Source: Oxyruncus cristatus
Taxonomy: Eukaryota; Chordata; Aves; Passeriformes; Cotingidae
Length of the DNA: 64,000 nt
Assembly (NCBI GenBank): GCA_013399855.1
Contig: VXAY01004336.1
Span: 643,828-707,827, forward strand
Direction of reading: 5' to 3'
The position numbers and the translations under genes were made by a program. Below are positions 38,484 through 51,000 of this stretch, piece after piece (the stretch's first letter is position 1; each line of letters starts with the position of its first letter). The notes under the pieces were generated by a model. It did no database searches, was not told where the DNA came from, and saw only the letters and a list, made by a program, of their open reading frames with translations.

Positions 38484-41408
38484 TCATCTGAGTGTAGGTT
38501 TAGTAGCTTCTGCCTGGGCAGCCATCCTGTATAGAAAGTAAGCTCATTAAAACAGTGTAAGAGCCTGATGAACTAGAACTCAAAGGGTTACTTTGTCATT
38601 CAAGGTCTCAACATCTTCCTCAAAGACTTTCACACTTATCAGTGACTGCATCCATGCTTCCCTAAGAATAAAACCCTGGCATACCTGAATAATTCACATG
38701 GAGTCAGTCTTAACATAATAAATACAAGTCACATGCTATTCTTTACTAAGTGTAAACATCCTTAAATACCTTCATGTAAACATCTCGGTCTAATTCTAAT
38801 ATTTCCAATTTATTTCAAATTAAACATCTTCTAAATGCAACTCAAGCTGCACTTTGTTTTGAAATATGTAATGTGATGAATATGAATATCTCATTGGAAA
38901 TTTATGCTTTTAAATGCAAAGTCCACCAGTTTTCTAAATATCGACACTACCATATACAGTATTTAAAATATCTATGATGAAAGTCAGAGGAAGATCCACA
39001 GACATGACTGGGAGATAGACAACTATGCACTAACTACTTTCCTGGGCCTGCACTGGGCTCAGCACTCTCCACTCTTGTGCGGCCAGATCTTCTCTTGGCA
39101 AATCTGTTGGAAAATTTAAAAATCTACTGATGATACACTGACTCAAGAAAAACTCTGGAATGTATCCGATACAAATTCCTTTACCTTGCGGTAGGGAGAG
39201 ATGCTGGTGTGGTCAAGGTACCTCTGTGTGTTAAAGCATGTATAGCAAACAACGTTACATATAGTAGTCACATTGCCCAGTGCACTGCAGGGGAATAGTT
39301 TGATAGTGTTGTGCTGAACACCATGGAAAAAAAACTGGAAAAAAAAACCCCAGAACAGAATAGAATACAATGGAATACGATGAAGCAGAAGCCAACAAAG
39401 GTTACAGCAATCTCATGCTGGCTACTTTGTTGTTGTTGGTCAGTCACAGGAGCAAAGCGCTGCAGTAAGTAAGCGTCCTTCATCCCGTTTTTCCTCACAC
39501 CCTACAGAAAGCATAGGTTCTCACTGTTAACAGTATTTCCAAAAAGGTAGTTTGTATTCCTAGACCTAATCGTTTCATGCGTCCTTGGTGCCTCTATTTT
39601 TATTGTAAAAAAAGAAGGGGAGACAATATTGTCTCTCTCAAGCATCTCTCTGACTTCATTTCTTTTGATGAAAGGCTATTGATTCAGGTGTGTTTGAGTG
39701 AACCTGTGAATATTTTTCTTACTCAGAATTTCTTTAGTGTCACTACAATAAAAGTGAAATGCATGATTGTTTTCCATATGCAAATAAGTGGTGAAATAGA
39801 AGATTATTCTGTTGTTATTTGCAAAAAAAATAGTGTGGGTAAAATACTGTTATCAGGAGATGTGTGCTAGAATAGTTACTTTGTACCTCCTAGATTCCAT
39901 TTGTCTGCTGTCAACCTACACCTGCTTTTAAGCATTAGACACTTTAAAAAAGAGAAAAAGATAACACAAATTATTCACTATTAATTCTTTAAAATGAGTC
40001 ACTATTAAAAGCTTAATTGTTTGCTGAGAGGGTCCAAATTAGTGGACTTTGCAAGATCAAACAAAATTGAAGATATTTTTCCAAATTAAAATGGAAACAT
40101 GCATCCAGAATATACCAAATGAACATGTATGCTCCTGTAATAATAATTTTATTATCTTAAGCTTCCAGGCCAGACTTTTAATTATGACCCTTTATATCAG
40201 TGAAAACCATGTATTTGGGATTAAAAACCTATTTCTTTAACTAGTCTAGTTAAAGACTGTGGTTTGATATATTCTATGCTACAACTTTTATAAAAACCAG
40301 AGAACACTTCTAATAACACTTTTCTAATTTCATGGTTCAGTGCACAGTCAGTAAAGATTTAAATAATTCAGAAAGAAAGCCTATTCTGTTTCTTTATTAG
40401 AAGTTTGAGTCAGGCAAATTCTTTGACATTTAATAGGTTTTTAACCCTTTTAATAACTTCTTATAATGAAATTTATTGGAGGTTGTTTTAAATAAAGGGT
40501 TATTATATTAGAGTGAATAGCAGTCAGTAGTTTTTTATGATTAGTTTTGAGACCTTGGCCCTGTGTGACTCAAAGGATATTAAAACATAAAGTAGAAAAG
40601 AATGTTAATAGTCACCAAATTAACTGTGTACCAAGAAATATAGAAACTGTGTATTACTGCATTTTTGTCATTATGTGATTGTGCTATAAAATTTTGCAGT
40701 CGAATTTTGAGTATATAATTGCTTTAAAGGGGCTTAAGATCACTTACAGAATCAGTACTATATAAAACAACTTGAAGTGGTTTAATATTTAACAGAATGA
40801 TTTTGAAAAGATTAGAGTAGTAGATTTAATAGGGCTTCTTTCATTATTTTTTAGTTTAGGGTTCTCTTTATATATGAAGTTTCTACTGTTAAGATTGTTT
40901 TCCTAATCAACAAAAATTATGAATAATCCTTTCATTTCATGCAGTGGGCATGGTATATAAAATACACTTGTATACAGCACTAGAATATTCCCCAAATGCC
41001 CACTTACTTTAAAACTTAGTCTTTCATTACATAGTTAGCTGATACAGAAGAGAATTATAAAACTGAGAAGATAAAAACACATATCTCCTTCCTCTGTTAG
41101 GTGGTGCTTTGAGTTACTCCTTTTAATGTGTTTTGAATGGTTCTCTGTGGTCATTTTACAGTAACCTTAGCTCTCACAACAAATCTTTGTTTAGCACTCT
41201 ACACCCATATGTGCTAAAACAAGACTTGATTGCAAATCCGATTTCTACTGTAACTGAATGGAAAGAAAGATCTAATAGTATGGGAACCTTTGGGTTTGAT
41301 CAGTCTTCATTCATGATGGGACATAAACACCACTTACCAGTTTTAACCACTGTAACCAGTAAAGCCAAACTTCCTGTCAGATTTCAGGCCTCTAAATATT
41401 GGGATCAC

Positions 41409-41424
41409 TTTTTTTTTTTTTTTT
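41409..41424. repeat. Poly-T tract (16 bp) followed by CTCTCT
   Basis: A T16 run leads into a short CT stretch in intron. It resembles a polypyrimidine tract, but no acceptor and exon were recognised after it. Confidence 0.75.
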
Positions 41425-41681
41425 CTCTCTGGTGTATAAATACAAATATTCAAGTTATCTCAAGTTTTAAGTTACCTCATGAAATAGCATCACCATGACG
41501 GAAAACAACAGATGAAACTGCATAGTTTGCTTTTGATTTACTTGCTATTAATCTAGCATGCTTACCAACAACATGCAATGAACAACCACAAGGAACTAGT
41601 GCTTGATCATCCATAAGAACTGAGTTCTTAATGGACATTTCTGTATTTTAGACACTCTTTTAAGTTTAGCTTTGATTATTT

Positions 41682-41845
41682 AGAATCATAGAGTATCCTG
41701 AGTTGGAAGGGACCCACAAGGATCATTGGAGTCCAACACCTGGCCCTGCACAGGAGTCACACCATGTGCCTGAAAGTGTTATCCGAACGCATCTTGAACT
41801 CTGTCAGGCTTGTTGCTGTGACCACTTCCCTGGGAAGCCTGTTCC
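41682..41845 (-). mobile_element. CR1 LINE 3' fragment, reverse orientation
   Basis: Read on the + strand it opens with AGAATCATAGAGTATCCTGA and then GTTGGAAGGGACCCACAAGG, the reverse complement of the CR1 3' UTR. It continues through ATCATTGGAGTCCAACACCT and GACCACTTCCCTGGGAAGCC, which correspond to the end of the CR1 coding region. Similarity fades after about 41845. It is strongly 5'-truncated and diverged. Confidence 0.85.
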
Positions 41846-43289
41846 TCATCTGTGTGATGAATATTGCTTGAATTTTGTAGCACTAAATTCAGTTATGAGG
41901 GTTTTTGGTTTATCGGTTGTTTTGGTTATAAATGGTGAGTGTTGTTTCCCAAACACAATTTCTTCTCAGTGTGCCTGCTCTCACAAACCTGTCTGGCAAC
42001 TTAATGTTATCTTTTCTTCTCTCATGAAACCTTCACTTACAGAGTCAAATGATAATGTAGGAATTAAGTTTTTTTCTCTCTTTTTTAATGAGCATCTCTA
42101 TGTCACTGGAAAACATCCTGCAGATGTGCATTGGCTTTTAGTAGAAGAAAATTAAAACACCTAAAATAAAACAGTAAAATTTCTAAGTGAATCTCATGGC
42201 TTTTCAGAAGGTTGGCAGAATCAGGGCTAATGCTCCATTTTTATGTCACATTATTTGGGAACAGACAAGCTTTCAGGTTTAGCATGGCAGAGGTAGTAGC
42301 ACAAGTTTCCTAAGAAATGACAATAAATACTATTGTACTTAGTACTAAGACAATAAATGACAATAGTACCATTAAAGAAACTCCTTCTGCCTACCAAAGA
42401 ATGTCTGTGATACCTACATGGTGACTCCATTGGTTCATGCCAGTGAAGAAGGAAGCACACTATGGTTACCTTCCTAGATAACATTTAAGATCCCCTAGGT
42501 TTTTCTACATTTTTTTTTAATTAATTGATTTAACCATAACTTCTTATAGTCTGAAAAATTGTTACTCTCTGACTTACCTTTACCATTTAGACAAGAAGCA
42601 AAAAATTATCAGCCACTTCTGCAGTGTCCATCTGTACAAGAGCATTCACCTAGTAGAAAACTAAGCAAAAATCATTGTAAGACATGATGGTGTTAATAGA
42701 AATAATGTCTGCTGTGCCTTGATATGAATTTGCTCGGAGCAGTGAGATATGTGATCTTCATTTGCTTCAGTGAATTAGCCCTGTGTATTTCTCCTTATGT
42801 TTTTATGCTTAATGTTTTCATCTTCAGCGTGTAATCTCTAGTGTTTCTTGCATGTACTTAGACCTGTTGTATTTACTTTGATCTGTTAAGGCAACCTGTA
42901 TTTCTTCTTTCATTTAATGATAACATTTATTATAAACGAATTTAAATACGGAGGGACAATTGGGACTTGTGTGGCTTTTCAGAGAGGTGTTGCCTCGTGG
43001 TTATTAATTATAACAAGAAAAATAACAAGTGAATTATTTTGCAAACAGCACAGTCCCCTTGAAACTGCCTATCTAATGCTTCTTAGAAAAAAATTATTTG
43101 CTTCCTAAAGCCACCTTCTGGGACATTAGTAAAGAGTCCTGCAATTTGGCCCTTTCTCTATCTTGCATGGGTTAACCAGCTTGTATCAAAAAGGCATCTA
43201 ATTCAGTTTTGGGGTTTTTTTATTGCTATGCGCTATGTCCTTTGAGAGATGAAGTATTCTATCTGAATGCTGTGTCAGATAAGAATTTC

Positions 43290-43782
43290 TGTGTTTTGTG
43301 GACTTTGGAGCACAGTATTTCAAGAAAGATGAAGGTTATTGGACATAGTCCAGAGGACAGCAGGAAGAATGATCAGATGTGTAGAAAACATGGCAGGCAT
43401 ATGAACAAAGTCTTTCAATCTTCAAGTTTAGTTGTTTAGTCTAAAGAAAAAAAACCTTATAGGAAATTCATAATAGCCTTCTAGTGTGTACAGATTTTCT
43501 GTAAAGAAAAGGAGAAAAACATTCCTCATGTCCACTGGGAGCAGAGCAAAAAATAGTAGGTTTAAATTACAACAAAGGAGATTTAGGTGAGACATTATGG
43601 AAAAAAGCCCTTTCCACCGTAAGGATAGTTAAGCACAAGAATTGCCCTAGGGAGGTTATGAAGAGGTTAGACAAACATCTGTCAGAAATGATTTAGGTAT
43701 AGCTAATCCTGCTGTGAGATAGTGTTGGACTAAATAACCTTTTGAGGTCCCTTCTAGCACTGTTTTCTGCGATTCTGTGATT
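43290..43782 (+). mobile_element. Old CR1-family LINE 3' fragment
   Basis: Reading along the + strand, AAGAAAGATGAAGGTTATTG and AGTCCAGAGGACAGCAGGAA match the CR1 reverse-transcriptase C-terminal coding region. CTAGGGAGGTTATGAAGAGG corresponds to its last codons. AGTGTTGGACTAAATAACCT, GAGGTCCCTTCTAGC and GATTCTGTGATT form the 3' UTR and terminus. The frame is destroyed by indels and stops, so this copy is much older than the one at the left edge. The 5' limit is approximate. Confidence 0.85.
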
Positions 43783-45063
43783 AGGACACTGCACTCACAT
43801 TGTACTGCAGTAAGATGTTTCTGTACAGGGATGATATCACTGTAGTCTGTACTCCATATATTGCTTTGTTTTTACTTTAGGCAGATGAGCTGAACGCTGG
43901 TCTGTTGTTTAAAGCACTTTAGCTTTATTCTTAGTACCTCAGGAGCTTTGAGCAGGGCATTAGGAGCTCATTTTCAGCCAGACAGCCCAGTTCTGGTTTT
44001 GCGCTACCCATGTGTCAATAAGGGGGTTTGGTACACACCTTACAATTAGTGACTTGTACTGTGTCTTTTGACTTGCAATCAAACACTTACATGGGTGAAT
44101 GCTCAGTATCTTTTTATAAGCAAAATGGAAACAGAGAAAAAAAAAAATAGCCATGAAAAGAAACTTCCTCTTTAGTAAAACCAAAATAAAACCAGTTATG
44201 TTCTAAAGCTGAATATAACACAAGATGTGAAACATCCTGGAACTGACAGATGGAGATTGATATTAAAGTGCCAGATATTATCATTATTACCTCAGCATGG
44301 AGACCATTGGAGATGTCAGTTTAAGACTGTCCTTATCCTCTGTAACACTCAAAACTTTTTAACTTTGTTCTTCCATTTGGCATTCTGCCATCCATCAGGA
44401 TTTGTGTTCAGCTTTGCATTCGTCAGGAGTGTGTTCTCAGTGTTACCTCTGTATACTGAATATGGCTTCAACATAACTACACATCAGTGGGTTTTGTAAA
44501 ACTCCATCTGGAGGAACAAGGAATAAGAAGCTTCTGATTTTGGAGTAGTTTAGGAGATATTTGTTATACTTTGCATGTAATGCTGACAGAATGTGTCTGA
44601 TTAGTGTCACTATTCCTGAAGAGACAAGTTGTCACATCTTCTGAAACAGGGGCATAACATCACTCCTCAGCAATGACCCAAGTGTGTGGTTTTCATGGAT
44701 GACTCTGCTCTTGGACCCAACAGAGAAGATGGAACGATTCTTGGTTTGTTGATCGTTTAGGAACCTGAAGGTTCATCATCACATGTTTTCCATGCTGTAA
44801 CCTCACAGCTTTTCACATTCATGTGGTTAGCTGCCTTGGTGAGGGGTAGGGGGGAGGTTCTGGCTTAGCATCCAAAGAAGAACATGTACTGTTAAACTAA
44901 CTTGCTGTTTACACCTGGTTTTCTGAAGGTCCCTGATATTCATCTGATTTAAAAATCAGGAGACAAACTAAATTCACGTCAAAAGAAACATACTGGCTTT
45001 TTTAATACTGCACCACCTCATTTGCAGTGCTCATAATTTCCCTAGTGAAGTGTTCTCTTGCAA

Positions 45064-45084
45064 ATATATATATATATATATATA
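45064..45084. repeat. (AT)n microsatellite
   Basis: About ten perfect AT units followed by ACACGTGTGTG, a compound AT/GT dinucleotide repeat in intron. Confidence 0.9.
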
Positions 45085-45322
45085 CACGTGTGTGGCTTTT
45101 GTATGGGAATGCCTTCAGTATTGTTCAGTTGGTATTGTATTATCTGAAAACACAGTCTATGTTCAGTGCGGGGCCTAAAATTGTGTCACATATTGTTTAA
45201 AAATATATATTGCTTAAAGACAACAAACGCAGAATGTTCTGAATCCAATATTATCTATCTCTGATAATATTTAAAGCTCATATGAAGAGTTTTTAATAAA
45301 GGAGAAATATTTTTGAATAAAG

Positions 45323-45472
45323 CAGAATAACAGAAGGGGTAAGGTTAGAAGGGACCACAGTGGGTCATCTGATCCAACCTAGGGTCATCCTAGAGCACAT
45401 GGCACTGATTGTGTCCAGACAGTTCCTGAATATCTCCAGTGAGGGAATCTCCACAACCTCTCTGGGTTTTAC
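45323..45472 (-). mobile_element. CR1 LINE 3' fragment, reverse orientation
   Basis: On the + strand, GGTTAGAAGGGACCACAGTG, CATCTGATCCAACCTAGGGT and the segment GAATATCTCCAGTGAGGGAA with CACAACCTCTCTGGG are the reverse complement of the CR1 3' UTR and last coding segment. Antisense codons near 45390-45460 read REVVEIPSLEIF, the usual CR1 C-terminal block. It is short, 5'-truncated and diverged. Confidence 0.88.
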
Positions 45473-45649
45473 TTGAGGAAAAGTAATTAAAATGGTAACT
45501 TTAATTTGCGCTGCTTTTAGAGGTAGATAATTCGCAAGTTCATTCAAAATAGGACTTAGGAGTATCAGATGGTGCTTGTTTCCTTTCTAGAGTTCATAAA
45601 ATCATTACGGTGCTTATTAAAAAGCAGTCATGCTTTTACAGCCTTTTCT

Positions 45650-46090
45650 GGCAGGGTTTATTCAGCACCCTGAGGTCCTGCCCCATGAAAACCCAAGGTA
45701 TTTGCAAGGAGGGCATCATGGGCTCAGCCCCTGCAGGGTGGAGGGCCCCTGGGAAGGGCACATGCCCATTCTGAAGCATAAGCACCGCAAACAAGGCGAA
45801 GGGAGGGTCTTGGGGAAGGTTTTGCCTCCCTGTGCCCAGCACGTAAGGGACTGTGTGGATTTCCATCCCCTGCCCGCCCACCTCGAGCTGGCCAAGAGAA
45901 CCTGGAGAGCCCACACTCCTGCTCCACATTCCCCAACTGCTGCCTGGCTCAACATCTGGATCCAGAGTAAAATGGCCGAGCAGGGGTTAGAGCTTCATGG
46001 GCACAACTGTTTTGGTGCAGGTTGTCTGCTAGAGGCAGAGATAGTTATAGCTTTCAAGGCTAATATGCTTGGCAAGGAGGGGAGCTGATA
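45650..46090. other. GC-rich island within AT-rich intron, function unknown
   Basis: Roughly 440 bases are distinctly richer in G and C than the flanks. The segment includes GGGCTCAGCCCCTGCAGGGT, GGAGGGCCCCTGGGAAGGGC and CCCCTGCCCGCCCACCTCGA. A + strand frame of 152 codons (45630-46088) crosses it, but its product matches no family I recognise and other frames are also open, as expected in GC-rich DNA. It could be an old repeat of unrecognised type, an intronic regulatory element or an alternative exon. No CR1 motifs are seen inside it, although it lies about 180 bases after a CR1 fragment. Confidence 0.45.
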
Positions 46091-47775
46091 CTGGAGGGAA
46101 GGGACCAAGAAATCAGAAATAATTTAAAAATATAAATGTCTACCAGGATTCAAATTTCAGCCTTCAATTGATTTCATCCACTGTGCTCTCTCTGCTCCTT
46201 TCCTCTGGTGCTTTAGTAGTCATTAAATGAACTGGAAAAAACCATGTTTGTATCGATAACTCTTTTTTACCAAAAACTATTAATTTCTAAAACAACATAG
46301 ATACAGGTATAAGTGGGATGTCACATTGTCAGAAGCCATTTCAAATACTTTTCAGGGACACAAGTACAGGTAAAGTGGTAAGTATGCCATAAGTAATGGT
46401 ATTATTAGTTTGATTTACTGCCAACCAGTCACCTTTACAAAAATCAATCCCCGAGCTCATAAGAAATCTCCCTAAAACTGATACATTTTTACACTAACAA
46501 TAATGAGAGAAAAGGTGAAGTTACAGGTTTATCTTTACTTTTTTCCTTGTGTTACTGGTTAAAAGGTATCTTACAGATTGCTGTGATATATAGGAGTGTG
46601 TGTGTGAACGAGAGATAGGTTATAGAAGTCACAAGTTATAAAAAGTTTTAAAAAAATAAAATCTGAGTGATCTATAGACAATTCACATGATATGTCTGAC
46701 AAAGACTGTCAGTAGAATAAATGTGGCTATGTTAATATATTGAACCATTAACACAAGTCCTCATCTTAATGGAACTTTCACAATCGTAGCTCCTGTCAGA
46801 TTCTACTTCATATATACAGCATGTTTGTCTGAAAGACATATCTATTTCATTTTGGCTCTGAATTGACACTTCAATTTTAAATCAACCACAGAACACCTTA
46901 GCTTAAATCTGAGCTTTTCTCTGATATTCTTTGTTATTTGTTGTGTTTCTGTATGAGTATACTGAAAAGATGTTACAGACAATCTGCTGAGGTCTGTGTG
47001 TATGTGCATTTGACCTCTGGACAAGAAAGGAGTTTCATCCTCCAGTGCTTTTAATTCTTATCCTTGCAGAGACTGAATTTGTTGCTTGCATTAAAATGGT
47101 ATGTCTCGTTAATGCTAAAAAGCGGTGACCCACATAGCACGATGGATTCATTTGTCAATCCTGCAATTTCCAAGCTTTCTGTTCATATATATCTTAGCAG
47201 TAAATCAGCTCAGAAATCATTTAATCAGTCTGTCAATGCCTCCTTCTTGTCAGTGGCCTGAAGTCCAGTATCTCACTGAGCAGCACCAGGCAACAAAAGA
47301 TTTGGACCTAATACTAGATATTCAAACTCTGAAAACTGCAGCTCCCAAAATCACAGCTCACAAACACAGAAATCCTATGTTAATAAAGCAGGATCTGGAA
47401 ATTGTCTTGAATTTTGAAGATGTTCATGTTCTGATCTAGGTCTGAACTTCAGAGTGCTAACTGTTAGCGTTTCAGAAATACTCTACATGCAGTTAAAGAA
47501 AGCAGTGCCTTTTTGTTCCCCCTGTGAAAAAAAAAAGCTTTCATTGCTTTTTTGCTATTCCCAAGGGCTGTGGCTAGAGCCTGAATAGTTTATAACAGTC
47601 AGTGTTATGCAAATGTCGATCATATCCTTACTCTGTTTATTTCCAGTATTTACGTGTTTATTTAAATACTTGACATTTCCTTTAAGCCTTACCTAGCCTA
47701 TCAGGCCAACTGAGGTCTAAAGGAACAGAACACTTTATTAGTGATATGCTTAATACAGTTTTTTTCCTCTTGTAG

Positions 47776-48054
47776 ATGCAAGATTTACGGAATACAGAAG
47801 GAGCCCAGTATAGTTCCCATCCTCAGATGGCAACCATGAGGCCAAGGGTTCAACCTGCAGATATTAGGCAGCCAGGAATGATGCAGCATGGGCAGCTGAC
47901 TACTATTAACCAGTCCCAGCTCAGTGCACAGCTTGGTTTGAATATGGGTGGAAACAGTGTTCCTCACAACTCGCCCTCTCCACCTGGAAGCAAATCTGCA
48001 ACTCCTTCACCATCCAGTTCAGTCCATGAAGATGAAGGAGAAGATAGCTCTAAG
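47776..48054 (+). CDS. TOX: TOX internal coding exon (Ser/Pro-rich linker, 93 codons)
   Basis: The acceptor is a T-rich run ending TTGTAG and the donor is GTAGGC at 48055. The 279-bp exon is phase 0 at both ends. The translation begins MQDLRNTEGAQYSSHPQM, continues through GQLTTINQSQLSAQLGLNMG and SPSPPGSKSATPSPSSS, and ends VHEDEGEDSSK. It aligns without a large gap to about residues 138-230 of mammalian TOX, just before the nuclear localisation stretch and HMG box. Its starting methionine is internal and not a start site. Differences from mammals are mostly in the first third. The run of Ser/Pro followed by acidic residues suggests a disordered, phosphorylatable linker; that is inference from composition. 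Confidence 0.97.
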
Positions 48055-51000
48055 GTAGGCTTAGATGCTAGGATTACTATGTAAATTATGGATATTTTTA
48101 GGACCTGCTAAATGAATCATATGGCCACAGTTATTAAGGTGATACTTTATGCATTATTGATGGTTGACTGAAGTGAATAAAGGGTTATGAATACAGAACT
48201 TATAATATCCAGTCAATTCTTCAGGCAGCTGGAGTAAATTACATCATTCCTCTTCATGAGAGCAAACTGGAATTCTGTTAAACACTTAAAGGATAGTCAT
48301 TTCTGTAGGACTTTAATATAAGGGTTGAGTTTTCTCACTTGCATAGCAGGGATGTTTGTTTCCAGTTAAAAATCAAGTTACTGCTATAAAAAGTATGAAC
48401 AGTCGGTGCAATATGCTAGTCTTTGCTACCTGGTCACAGGGTGAGTAAACAGAACATCATAGCAACCAGAACAGAAAGATCCTATGAACTTTAAAAACCT
48501 TACCTTGAAAATCTGGAAGATCCATTATGCATTTGTGCTTTGAGAGGTGGTGACATTCATCATGACATGTTTAAGCTTCATTTTAGTGTCAGTACAAGCA
48601 TGAAGTGATAAGAGTAATTTACATAATAAATTTCTTTAAAGAATAAATGTCAATCTATATAGCAGGTTTTGCATGCGAAAATCTCCCAATCTCCCAAAAT
48701 CCTGAATAATTCCCAAAAATACACAAGTCTATTACCTTAAATTCACAGACAGAAAAGCTGAGACACAGAAAGGCTGGAACTTAGGACAAAGTCATCCCTT
48801 AAACCAGGAATAGAGCATATTGAAATTGAGAACATCTTTAGCTCTATTTTATGGCCACTACTAAATAGCAGTCCTGTCAGAGCACTCCTGCAGTGTAGTG
48901 TGTACCATGTAGTGTACCACAGATGTGGCTTGTGGGGAAAAGTTGCAGACTTGCAAGGAATGTGAAGAAAACATGTTGTGAGTCACTGAGGAGGTATAAT
49001 CCAGTCAAGAAATGTAAGCCTGATTTGTTTTCAAATTATATTGTTTCTATGCCTCAAGCTATAAAATAATCATGTAATTGGAGACATATGTTTTCCTACA
49101 TTTTGAATAAATTCTGATTCAAAAGTTCTATTTCAGGACATTCCCCTGATTTTACAAAGTTTAGGTTTTAAAAATTACTGAATAATTCATACATTTTAAA
49201 TGAGCACTACCTTACTGAGGAAGACTTTAGAATACAGCTGTGTAAAAATGATTCCAGGCAGCCTTTACTTTTTCAGAATAATTTATTTGCTACTCCTGTT
49301 GCTCTGCTAATATTTTTACATATATTGGTGGGAGTGTGCAAGAACACACTGGAGAAAACATCCACTTAAATAATTAATATTTCCTTTCTGCTTCTATGAA
49401 ATATTTCAGTTATTTCACCCATAGTTTTCATGTGCTTTTTCACTGTAACACACTGTGCTAGCAAAAGTGTAGGGTTGCGGTTTCATGCAAGCAGTAGTTA
49501 TCTGAAACTAATGTTTTCAATGGAGAAATATAAAATACTGTAGACTGAGTAAGACTTGGCCCTTTCTTTGTGGAAGCCAGTTTATGTAGTGTTCAACTTT
49601 TTAACAAGCTATGTTATTTTTCTCTCATGCTCAGTCTAATGAGAAAAAGATTGCAAAAGGCACAATGTGCAACACAAAATTAAATTCAGTATGCTGAAGT
49701 AGATACAGTAGATACATTCAAATTCAATAATTATAATTTGTCTAATTTGTCTGCCAAAAGAAAAGTTTTAAAGGATATTAAATTTCTTTAATAATGACAG
49801 AGCGCTTAAATTCTTCTCTGACTAATATGGTTTAAACCAGTTTGATGGGGAGCAGATAATGTCATGCATGCCTTCTGTGGGATTTCTTAGGGCTTCATGA
49901 AAACACCTGAGGCTGGCCACCACTGGAGACAGGCAGTGGGCTGGCATGCCTGATCCAGTGCAATAGTTCTCCTGTAGTTCCCTCCGTAAAAGGCAAGAGG
50001 GTTTGAATAATCAGCCTAAGGAGTTAGTTTTACTTTATGATTTAAAACTCTCCACTGTGTATATTCTGTAAGGTTGCTCTTCCTGGAAGCTACCAGTGAA
50101 TGGATATGAATACTGAGAATAATCTGGTTTTCTGTGGAGATCTTTCTCACCAGAAACAATAGTATTACATTTTCGCAGAGTTGCTTTGGAGGAACCTGTG
50201 AATGTTCTCACTCCAGAAATCCTCTTCCCAGTGAAAGAAGGCACTGGATGAGGACAGAAAGAGATAGACCAGCTGTCCTGTCTCTGGTGAAAACCTGTCT
50301 TCTACCTGAATATAACTTGGCTAAATTTGAAGTTTTCTCTTTAATTTATAAACTATTGTGTAGATGTGTGCTATTAGTTAAGAAATCAGGGCCAGAGCTC
50401 ATTAGTTAGTCCTTCAGTGGAGGTGCACATGTTCCAGTCCTGTAGTAGCTGCTGGAGCTCGCTTCATGGAGTCAGTAAGATGTTCCTGCCATGAGGACTG
50501 TGTAAAAACCCTGAATTCACCATATTGTTAATAGCAACAGTGACGTTCTCCCCCTTTAACCAGCAAAAGATGTTTGCCTGTGTACCAACATTGATCAAAA
50601 AGACAAAGTACATTTTCAAATGGAAAATCACCTCAGTGTCAGATGACCTTTCTTAGTTTTATACCAGCTGAAAGCCCAGCCTTATGTGTGAAAGAGAAGC
50701 CACTGATCCTGTGATAGCACATTTGGGAGAAAGCTCCCTAACAGCTATACATAGTACTATCTAGAGAAAAAAAATACAGAAATCTCAATGTCCTGATCGT
50801 GTTTGCGTGAATTTATAGAAAGAGGATGATGGAAAGTATAAGCAAATGTGTACATTATGTACCTTTAGACTAAAAATATAATTGTATCCCTATGAACCAC
50901 TGATTTCCATGCGTGAAAGAAATTAGCATTTCAGCTTAATGTATGTATTCCAAATTCCAGTAATGGGCAAACTTTACGAACTAATGTAATTGTTCATGTA

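Larger units (their letters stand above)
3165..47775 (+). other. TOX: TOX intron, 44.6 kb
   Basis: The intron is bounded by GTAAGC at 3165 and by a polypyrimidine tract ending TTGTAG at 47775. It is AT-rich and dominated by single-copy sequence. It contains three CR1 fragments (41682-41845, 43290-43782, 45323-45472), an RTE-like retrotransposon fragment (36841-37480), AT microsatellites, short tandem duplications and a GC-rich island near 45650-46090. Between 3165 and 12049, 12131 and 13433, 13479 and 36812, and 37509 and 41681 I see only homopolymer T or A tracts, the small duplications listed separately and chance open frames. Long introns in TOX are expected, since the mammalian gene spans hundreds of kilobases. 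Regulatory elements are plausible here but cannot be identified from one sequence. Confidence 0.9.

Noticed and set aside
41133..41498. 121-codon open frame on the + strand
   Set aside because: No protein family is recognised and it runs through the poly-T tract, giving a phenylalanine run. It fits a chance frame in intron.
45630..46088. 152-codon open frame over the GC-rich island as a gene
   Set aside because: Overlapping frames on the opposite strand are also open, as GC-rich DNA allows, and the product is unrecognisable. It is kept only as a compositional anomaly.
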